Below are positions 55,873-64,000 of a DNA stretch of 64,000 nt, piece by piece. The position numbers were made by a program, and so were the translations under genes. This stretch comes from Stenocarpella maydis (Eukaryota; Ascomycota; Sordariomycetes; Diaporthales; Diaporthaceae): positions 51,292 to 115,291 of the forward strand of contig NQMI01000084.1 in assembly GCA_002270565.1 (NCBI GenBank), written 5' to 3'. Positions within the stretch are counted from its first letter, which is position 1. Each line of letters starts with the position of its first letter. The notes below the pieces were generated by a model. The model saw only the letters and a program-made list of their open reading frames with translations. It searched no databases and had not been told where the DNA came from.

Positions 55873-57736
55873 CGCGATTGCGAGTGTGAGTGTTTTGAGA
55901 TCGAGGCTCTCACATGTTGGGCATGACGGGGGCCTAGCCTCTTGGTGTGGAGTTCCTGTGGATGGCTGCAGCGGACCATGGCCGAATCGCTTGCAGCTGT
56001 CAACCACTCAACCATTCTACTTCTGGGCGGCGACCCATTCTTGCCATGACTCTCACTCAGCCTTGCCCTCCAGAAACAGGCCAGGATCGCCCGTGTCTGC
56101 GTCCCAGAACGGGCCTGTTCTCGATTCATCGTAGAGTACCCGCATTTTAACCCCCTCTGCCCTTCCCCCCTTGGGCCATGGTGACCCGAGCTTATTACAG
56201 GAACAGGAATGGCAGCCGCCAGCCCAATCCGACACTACACCTAGACTACATGCTCGGTCCATACAGTAGTAGACTACTCCGCGCTTCCAATGGCCCTCCC
56301 GCCGCCGCTCCCGCTGTCATTGACTGTTTCCGGCCAGGGCCATCTTGTCTGACCCCCACGGCTCTCAGTGCCAGTCTATTCTGGGCCGGCCGCCTGGGCC
56401 ACCACGTCGACACAAACACCGACGCCGACACAGATCCAGACCCAGGCCCAGATACGGCCATGCCCGCACCAGCAACTCAGCAACGCCGGCGCGCCGGGCG
56501 AGTTGAGATGGCCTCGAAACCGGAGCCCCGTGGTGTGCCGAGGACGAGGGCGGCTCCCGCGTAGAACTCACCTGTTGTATGAGGGACCTTTCGGATGACT
56601 GGATCCATCGAGTCGCGACCTTGCCTCAAATCAACCAAGGGACGAGACGAAACGCCACTCGAGAGGGGTCAGTATGGCCTCGCTCTCTTGCCTGCAGTTG
56701 ACGTAGTCTGGAATGAGCACCCGCCCGCCCTGGAGCCAACGACAAGACAGACACCAAGGCTACCAGCTCCCTCCTTTGTTCCCGGGAGGATCCGCACAAT
56801 CAGCGGGCAGACATGCTAGATACAAAGTAACCTGACACACCACGTCTGCCCCGATAGCCTTGATGGCCTGCATGCCTTGGTGGCACGGGGTTCGAGGCCG
56901 GGCTTGGCGGCATCTGGCCAGTGTCTTTTGGATGCTGACACCCGTCGGTTCCAAGGTTTTGGCTGCAGACGTGGAGGGGAAAGGAGCCCTGCGGCGCAGA
57001 GGAAGCCGCCGGCGGCCTTGTTGCCTGCGACCGAGATGAACGGGCGCCTTGTACACAGTGGCAGCACCGGTAGCACGGAGGCCGATCAGATCTCCTCTTG
57101 CAGCGCCTCCAGAGTTGGAGATCAACAGATCAGGTGCATCAATCCCACATAAAAACCCACACATTGGCAATCTGATGGATGCCGTGTCTTCCGCTGTGAA
57201 TTGCCAAGGCCACAATCACCCAACTCATCACACGCCATGGCTGGTGACCCGAACTTCCAGGTTGGTGCAGGCTGTGGTGCAGGCTGGTGGGCGATGGAAA
57301 TGAAATGGCCATCTATCCAGCTATCTCGGCCTGCAGGAAGGGGGAGGGCATCGTTCAATTACAGTAGTGCATGGCGCTAATGAGGGGTGGCAGGGACCTG
57401 GCCAGCAGTGGCCGGCCAATCATTAGCGGCATTTCGGCACTTGGCGGTCTTGTTAGGGAAGCTGCAGCTCTTCCGTTTTCAGAGCCTGACCTTTCCCCTT
57501 GCGACGGCTGAGCCTGGCCCAATCTGTGCAGAAGTCACTCCCAGCGCCGTCGTCCACGCCTGCCCATCCGTCATGCTGCCTCCAAGGTGAGTAAAATGTT
57601 TGGAACGGGCCCCCTGTAGCCATCGAGTGAAGGGAACGAGTCGCATAACCGTGGTCAATGAATGAAAAGAGTGCTCCTGGTTCTTACCACGATCTGGGCC
57701 CAGCAATAAAAAAAATTTAAAAAAAATAAAAAAGGG

Positions 57737-57738
<2 letters not shown>

Positions 57739-57780
<42 letters not shown>
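57739..57780. repeat. (CA)21 microsatellite
   Basis: Twenty-one uninterrupted CA dinucleotides are followed by an A-run and preceded by AT-rich A-runs. Confidence 0.95.
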
Positions 57781-57784
<4 letters not shown>

Positions 57785-58731
57785 AAAAAGGGTCTTCCGA
57801 CCTTTCCTTTCCCCATTTCGATGCCCCGTCGTCCTTGTCAACCCACACCTTACCTTGGATTATGCTCAGACCAGCAAAAGAGAGCAACCACACACGCACA
57901 AACAAACAAACAAACAAGCAGGACTGGCAAGCAACCAACCATCGTCGCCTACCCAAATCTTAATCTCCATCCTGCCATCTTTGGTTGACGAAATACCAAG
58001 CCCGCATACCTGGGACGCCTGCAACAGCCCTCAAAAGGACGCCAGCACCGAAGAGGAAAGAGGACAAACGAAACCCACCGATCGGCGCCTTTCCCCAGCG
58101 GCACCAGCAGCAGCAGCAGCAGCAGACCATCGCCTCGCCGTCCAGGCTGGCAGGGGAGCTCAAGTAAAGGCCAGGGGCCATACCACCCTGACACCACGAC
58201 CAGACCCAAGCGAATGCGGATACAGCGGGGGGGGGGGACCTAGGAGATTTAATACGAGTCGGCCACATTAGGCGCGAGATAGCAAGCAAACCCAGAGGTC
58301 AGTCAGTCCAGCCAGTACGGAAAATACCGTTTTTCTTTTGACGTTGCACCTTGCGACGGTGGGCCGCCCGGCTGCTTGCAAGCGCTCGTCAGTGTCCGCG
58401 TCCGCTCCAGCTGTCGACGATGACCAAGTCTCGCCTGGTTCGACTAATTTGTCTGTTTCGAGCAATTCTGCACTTGCAAACCATACCAGTCCTTTTTTTG
58501 TCCCTTCTTCTTCCTTGTCTTTTTCTTTTTTCTTTTTTTATTATTTCCCCGTCACCCATCATCTGCCCTCCGTGTCTTTCAAGCCATACGCTGCTGCATG
58601 CACTCATTACAGGCTTGTTCATCCCCAAGTACGATCCAATCACCGATTTGGAAGTTAGTCTTCCGGGCTCATCGATCCACTCCCACACTAATTCCGTGCC
58701 GCGTCTGTCCTCTGGGGCCTCGGCTCCATGG

Positions 58732-58765
58732 CTGGACCTGGACCTGGACCTGGACCTGGACCTGG
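58732..58765. repeat. (TGGACC)n hexamer repeat
   Basis: Five tandem copies of CTGGAC/TGGACC are visible. Confidence 0.85.
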
Positions 58766-61569
58766 TGCTCCCTCTCCCCCAATCGGTGGCTGTACCCTCC
58801 CCCCCACCATCATCCCCATACACAGTACCCGTCTGTCCCCCATGCGAAATCCCCGTCTTTACTTTTGTCGGCGGACCGCAGCCCACATGCAAGCGAGCTG
58901 TGGCCGGGGGCACAAGGCCATCCATCCACCTGCCCTGCCAAAACTGCCCGCCAGCAGTTCATTCAATGTTTGGTCCTGGAGTTCCAGCCTTGGTACGGAC
59001 CTGCGATCCTACGATCCCACCTGCAGACCGGATACCTGGAACAAGCACGCCAAGTGTACGCTACATTCATCCATCCACCCATGATGCGTTCCGGACGAGA
59101 TACATACGTACATTCTCTGTGCACGTATAAACAGACACACATCGACATAAGCCACATGCTTGCATGCCCGCACACAGACACCAACGTCATCACACCCTAC
59201 TCTGGAATGCAGAGCCACCCTTCCAGGCCGCCGGATCAGCAACGGGACGAGCTTGTGTGTTGCGGGCGCACCGAGGGCGTGTCTCAGAGACTTCGTTCGC
59301 CCTGTCGCACGGCTCAGGATCCTCATCCCCAATCACACGCCAACCAGCAAAAGTCCAAATCAAAGCCCCCCCCCCCGCTTTTGTGCTACCCCTGCCTCCC
59401 ACACTCAACACAAGAGGCTGGGTTCCCAGGCTTGCCAGGCACCCTAGCCCCCCCCCCCAATCTCTCCAGCGACTCGGACACACTGCGTCGGCTCCGTCTT
59501 GTAATCTTTCCAATCTGCACGCTGCACGCTCGCAGACGGCCGAGGCAGCATGATCCTGGACCGCCTGCGTCTGTCTGTTGCACGCCCTGTCGCTGTCAGC
59601 GCCTGCCACGGCCTGTCACGCACCGTCGACAGAAAGGCGCCTGTCCTCGTTTGACCACTTCACACAACGTCTTGACAGCGCGTGGGGCAGCCTTGGACTA
59701 CACGTACACTACAACCGGCGCTGTGCACGCTGCATGCTGCACGCCACATACAGCCACGCACCCGCGCAACCCACGCGGCGCGGAATTCGAGGGTCTGGTC
59801 GAACCTTCAGAGCAAACCTCGCCGACCACCGATGACAGCTGGTGTGGTGGCAATGCCGTGCCAAAGCCCGCCCCGCGACGGTGGCAGGCAGGCAGGCAGG
59901 CATCCCCCAGCCCAGCCTTTCCGCGCTGGAAAAGCTCCGCTCTGGCACGAGGAGCTTCACTCAGAATCAAGAATCATCCCATTGCGGCCGCCCATGCCCA
60001 TCGAGATTCCTTCAAGTGTTGGGTGATCAATCACCAACCGTTTTCAATAGTTTCCGCCCCTACTTCACCACCTGCATCAGTCTGTTGGGTGAGATGCGCA
60101 TCCGCACACATCGTTTCCTCCAGAGACTGTCATCCAAGTGGTGGTCCCAGCCCATGTCGCCCTGTGGAGCCCGTTCTCGGCCCCCTCGGCCCCCTCCCTC
60201 ACTGTGCGGAACAAGTGCATTGTGTGTGAGAGAGACAGGCACACGCCTAGGGGCCATCTCGTCCTTGGTGCGGCCCGTAATCTCTGCTGCTTGTGCCATG
60301 CACCAGCGAGTGCTTTGTTGCAGCCGAAATGGTGCTCTGCAATGCTTGTTACCGCCATTCGCACGGGGTCCCACCGGCCACCTCATGAACAAGCGCAGAG
60401 GTCCTAGTCGTCACCACTCGGTCAGTCGGTGCAAGGGGAAGCTGGAAAAGCAAAAAGGCGACCCACCGTTCTCCATCGCCAGGAGCAGTCTCCACCGCGC
60501 TTGTCGTCCGGCGCTGGTCCCCGTCAGCATGGGCAGCGGCTTGCATGTTGCAGGGGAACGCGCTCGCACTGGGCGCCTCCCGGTCATCTCCATCCCCATC
60601 ATCCCCACACTCACCGGAATTGCGTGCTCCCATTCGCTGGACTGTCCCCACCACGGTATCTCTCCATGCTCCGTGGGTCGACGCTGTTAGCAAAATTCCG
60701 TTGCCTATCTGCCCCGACCACAGCTTCTTCATCTCGGTGCACTGTCCGGACGCTATGGTGTGTGTGTTTTATGTTGAGAGGCCTATTTGCTGACAATTTG
60801 TAGAAACAAACACGATCCTCCGTACTTCGTGCCAGAACGTTGCCCTGCGCAATCTTCGGGAGCTAAGGCTGCTGCACAACGTCCCGCGGGGCCACGCACG
60901 ACAGAGCCAGTGACATTTTGGTACCTCCCCTTTCCAACCGACGTGCAAGGGGAGCTTGTATCAGGGCATTGGAGCACCCTGAGCCCAGAGGTAAGGAAAC
61001 ATTCGTCCCATCTCCCTAGAAACCTGCCAGAAACATTCCAGTGCATTGCTACTGTTGCACCCAAGACCCCTCGATCGAAAGTCGACCGAAACCCTCCCCT
61101 TCCCCCCTCCCCCAAAGTCCGACCTTAGCGCACTTCGGCTCGCGACAGTGTCAACTGGGCACCCACCAAAGGCGTCCACCCCCCCTTCACGTGCCCCCTT
61201 GCCCCCGGCTTTTCATATTGCAGCGCACTGTATCGCCTCGTTGAGCGGGTGGTATTGGGGCGCTAGCCTGCAGGCGGTGCCGCTGCTAGCTGCTGCCCTG
61301 CTGGTTTTCCATTGTTTCCCACCTTCCCACCTTCGGCCAAACAGCCCAAGCAACCCAAGGACTAAGCATACCCCTCGAAGGCCCGAGACACCCCCCACCC
61401 ACCTCTGCCTTCCAGCCCTTCCTGCTCTTTAACTCTATGGCCGTAGCCCGCCGTCCGCGTGCTACTACGTGGCTATCCTCCTTTCAATCATTCGGCCCCC
61501 CTTCCAAGCCTGATCAGTCGACACTCTAGGAATTGACAATCTATCGGCTTCTCTACAGGGAATTACGAA

Positions 61570-61579
61570 CCCAATAAGG
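61570..61579 (+). promoter_or_regulatory. MCM1/CArG-like site
   Basis: CCCAATAAGG preceded by A fits the yeast Mcm1 consensus DCCYWWWNNRG and lies about 395 bases before the mcm1 start codon. The function is inferred from sequence only. Confidence 0.4.
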
Positions 61580-61938
61580 TCCCCCCTTGTCCTACAGATT
61601 CAGGACAACACACTGTTATTCTCCTACCGAGTCCACTCAGGAGGTCGCACTCGATCTCGTCCCGGCAGCGCTATCCACTACCGTTAGGGGATCGGTGGCC
61701 ACCGTGCTGTGCAGGCGCGTGTCATTACTCGCCACTTGTGCTTGAGTACCCCGATCGCTGGGTCTCCAATTCTCAAAAGCAAATAAAAATTGTTCCCTTC
61801 CCGGGCACACCAGACTTGCTTTAACCTAACAAGGTCTCTGCGACAATCAGTCACCTACAACAGCGCCTCCTCCGCTCAACGCCAGATCAAGTATAGGCAA
61901 TCGGCACCACGCTCAAAACAGCATCTCCACCGTCTTGC

Positions 61939-61948
61939 CCTTTTAAGG
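61939..61948 (+). promoter_or_regulatory. Perfect CArG box at the mcm1 start region
   Basis: CCTTTTAAGG matches CC(A/T)6GG exactly and lies 25 bases before the ATG of the MADS-box gene. It may be an autoregulatory site or part of the leader. Confidence 0.5.
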
Positions 61949-61973
61949 TTTTTTGGTGCTACAATTCAAGACA

Positions 61974-62804
61974 ATGGCCGACATCACAGAACAACACGAC
62001 CAGACCTCACCTACTGAGCTCGAAGATCATGCCGGAAATGGCGCTTCTGAGACCCGCGGTGTCAAACGGCCACGCCCATCTGCCGCCGACGACGATGATG
62101 ACGACGACGAGAAGGGTGGTCGCGAGCGACGTAAGATAGAGATTAAGTTCATCGCCGACAAGTCGCGCCGGCACATCACCTTTTCGAAACGCAAGGCCGG
62201 TATCATGAAGAAGGTGAGCACAACACCTCGCAGCAGGCGCTTATTGACAAGAGCAGCCTGGATCGGGTGCAAACATGCTGGCCATGATGTCCTTTGGCGA
62301 TGGCTTCGTGCTAACCCTGACTCGCAAAACAGGCCTATGAGCTGTCCGTCCTCACCGGTACACAAGTGTTACTCCTCGTCGTGTCGGAGACCGGCCTCGT
62401 CTACACGTTCACAACGCCGAAGCTTCAGCCGCTCGTCACAAAGGCTGAGGGCAAGAACCTGATCCAGGTAAGTGCTGCACAGGGTTGCACGACGTCCTCG
62501 ACCTGGCGCCATGCTAATCCCATCTGCGCAGGCTTGTCTGAACGCTCCGGAGCCCAGCCAGGGCAACGAAAATGGGGTCGATGACTCCAATCAAGTCGAC
62601 TCACCCGAAGAGCCTCCCAGCCACATGCAACAGCAACAAGGCCGTTCGATGCCGCAGAACCCACACATGCCTCCCGGTTACATGCCCAACGTTGGGCCCA
62701 TGGATCCATCGGCGCTAGCATACCAGAACTATGTCCAGCGGGGAGCGCAGTACGCCATGCCGCCGCAAGCCGGAATGCCGCAGCACGCACAGCATCAATC
62801 ATAG
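61974..62804 (+). CDS. mcm1: MCM1, SRF-type MADS-box transcription factor
   Basis: Exons 61974-62213, 62333-62467 and 62532-62804 give 215 residues. An acidic lead (ADDDDDDDEKGG) precedes the MADS domain at about 50-110: RRKIEIKFIADKSRRHITFS, KRKAGIMKK/AYELSVLTGT and VLLLVVSETGLVYTFTTPKL. The SAM-like extension KNLIQ/ACLNAPE follows. The C-terminal tail is Gln/Pro/Met-rich (HMQQQQGRSMPQNPHMPPG), as in fungal Mcm1. It binds CArG/P-box DNA and, with alpha1, Ste12 or other partners, controls mating, cell-cycle and, in moulds, development genes. The first intron interrupts the MADS domain just after MKK, so unspliced frames break it. Both introns have CTAA-type branch sites. Confidence 0.95.
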
Positions 62805-64000
62805 TTGGCGTTGCACCACCTCGACCAATACGAAACGAAATCGTCTCTGTTGATACCCAAATAAAGTGATGAAGTGGCCTAGGGCTTGTCTGCACTCGAG
62901 ACACCGGCCACACAACTCGGACGGGCGACATACTCGGCTCGTGGCGTTTTCGGTGGTTTTCCTTTTTCCTTTTCTCTTTTTTTTTTAATCAACACATACC
63001 ACCATCTCGCCGGTGCTCCTCCTTGGCTCTTCTCGAGCCTAGTCGAATTGGAATGGGCCGTTACTGATGTCTGGGCTCGCCCTGTCGATTCGGGCCCGCA
63101 TCACTCCGACCACGCTTTTCTTTCTCTTCACTCACAGGCGATTCAAGGACGCCACGAGCGATTGTACACGCATGCACGCTCGGTTTTCAGGCGTGGCGCG
63201 TGAGGCTGGAATCGTCCACAACGACACGTGTCCACGTTTTCCATGTGTTGTGGAGACTGGCGCGTGGCAGGGGTAATTTGCATGACCATTTCGCCCCTGC
63301 CGTCACGCGACCCCCACGCCAGCGGAATCGCCCTTTTAGCCATGATCCGCAGAAATGTGAGGACAGGCCAAGCTGAACTTGCCAATGGAGTTATGAGCTT
63401 AAACGATGGATGAAAATGGTGCACCGCGCCGGTGATAATGAAACAGGAAAGGGTATCTAGCAACACGCACGTTAATCGAAGCGACGCCCTGGTGTTGTTC
63501 CTGTCTTGTCTATCCGGAACCTGTTCGTTCAGCCAGACGTGGCAGGTCGTTCTGGTTGGTTGGTGCCAGTCAAGACAGACAGGGATTTCTCATGATTTCG
63601 GTGACTGAGATGAAGGGGGGAGGAAATTGGAATGAGAAGATATGAGAGGAGGGGTCTCAGCATTTGTAAGATAGGGGGAATGATTTGGGGCCATCGTAGA
63701 CACCCTCAGTACAAGACATTAATTCACTCGCTCAACATTGTGCAGAGACGCTGGAGTGGGGACGCACATATGTGCCAGGTATGTTCAGACACGAATATAT
63801 ACACCAGAGGCGAGTTTAAGCCTTTTTGAGGCTGGCTAAACCCGCGTCTGCATCTATGCAGTTGAGACAATTAGCCTCGGCCCAAGTGGCAGTTTCCGGG
63901 GAATTGAGGGTTTTCCTTTAGCCACTCGGCCACTTTCCTCCTTGATAAAAGCAACAAACGGGAAGAGATGTCAAATTGAATACCATGGTAGGTCCGGGGG
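62805..64000. other. Downstream flank of mcm1; no gene seen
   Basis: AATAAA is at 62860 and a T-run near 62978. No convincing coding frame, RNA gene or repeat was found up to the window end. Confidence 0.5.
62860..62865 (+). terminator. AATAAA polyadenylation signal of mcm1
   Basis: A canonical hexamer lies 56 bases after the mcm1 stop codon. Confidence 0.55.

Larger units (their letters stand above)
54827..61973. other. 7.1-kb gene-poor region upstream of MCM1
   Basis: Divergent flank of PLS1 (-) and mcm1 (+). It contains GGGCGT repeats (55838-55872), a (CA)21 tract (57739-57780) bordered by A-runs, AAAC-type repeats near 57898, CAG repeats near 58104, TGGACC repeats (58732-58765), and CArG-like boxes near the right end. 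Many long overlapping open frames exist on both strands, but all have Cys/His/Pro-rich noncoding composition and no conserved motif. A very long 5' leader, regulatory DNA or a noncoding RNA is possible. Confidence 0.5.

Noticed and set aside
57739..57780. Direct-repeat array considered as CRISPR-like
   Set aside because: It is a plain CA dinucleotide tract without spacers, in a eukaryotic genome.
58598..60229. 543-residue open frame in the mcm1 upstream tract
   Set aside because: Composition is Cys/His/Pro-rich with no conserved motif, frames overlap on both strands, and it crosses simple repeats. It looks like chance openness of GC-rich DNA.
1..64000. A biosynthetic cluster, transposon or RIP-affected repeat
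   Set aside because: Apart from one SDR no secondary-metabolism enzymes are present. No terminal repeats, transposase or AT-rich mutated blocks were found.

Overview
The window is nuclear DNA from a filamentous ascomycete, most likely a Sordariomycete. Genes are interrupted by short introns (about 50-180 bases) with GTAAGT/GTATGT-type donors and CTAAC/CTGAC-like branch points. Coding DNA is GC-rich, intergenic spaces are long with no operons, and the proteins are typical of moulds: a PLS1 tetraspanin, CHS5, a Dnf1-type flippase and an MCM1 MADS factor. I see no transposon, no AT-rich RIP-mutated block, no tRNA or rRNA gene and no CRISPR array. The species cannot be named from the sequence alone.

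Layout from left to right. 43-313 (+) encodes a tiny MGxxxSC acylation-motif protein. 912-3808 (-) is the XPF/RAD1 repair endonuclease. 4900-5175 (+) is a 70-residue hydrophilic protein. 6790-8857 (+) is the WASP/Las17 actin nucleation factor. 9771-10476 (-) is translation factor eIF1A. 11092-11922 (+) is an unrecognised protein with a Gly/Arg-rich tail. 12700-14042 (+) is the exomer scaffold CHS5. 14285-15433 (-) is a short-chain dehydrogenase. 16556-20677 (-) is a 1373-residue disordered/coiled-coil protein. 22992-29329 (-) is the SEN1 RNA/DNA helicase. 31442-33208 (+) is an unusual HhH-GPD DNA glycosylase. 34708-39458 (-) is a Dnf1-type P4-ATPase. 44461-46494 (+) is an unrecognised helical protein with a PIP-box-like N-terminus. 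46954-47820 (-) is V-ATPase subunit E. 49328-51158 (+) is a NIPA-type transporter. 51695-52422 (-) is a frameshifted secreted-protein relic. 53948-54826 (-) is tetraspanin PLS1. 61974-62804 (+) is MADS-box factor MCM1.

Most genes are unrelated housekeeping or cell-biology loci rather than a co-functioning cluster. Several concern genome maintenance (XPF, SEN1, the glycosylase, perhaps the PIP-like protein) and several concern membrane traffic and polarity (WASP, CHS5, flippase, V-ATPase, PLS1). I infer no joint pathway. The gene models were rebuilt across introns by eye. The largest corrections are the SEN1 C-terminus, the XPF N-terminus and the short first exon of subunit E.

No convincingly new multi-gene system was found. 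The observations most worth checking are the hidden SEN1 C-terminal exons, the decayed secreted-protein gene, CArG boxes immediately upstream of MCM1, a glycosylase lacking the usual iron-sulphur cysteines, and recurrent intergenic palindromes built on TACCTAGGTA.
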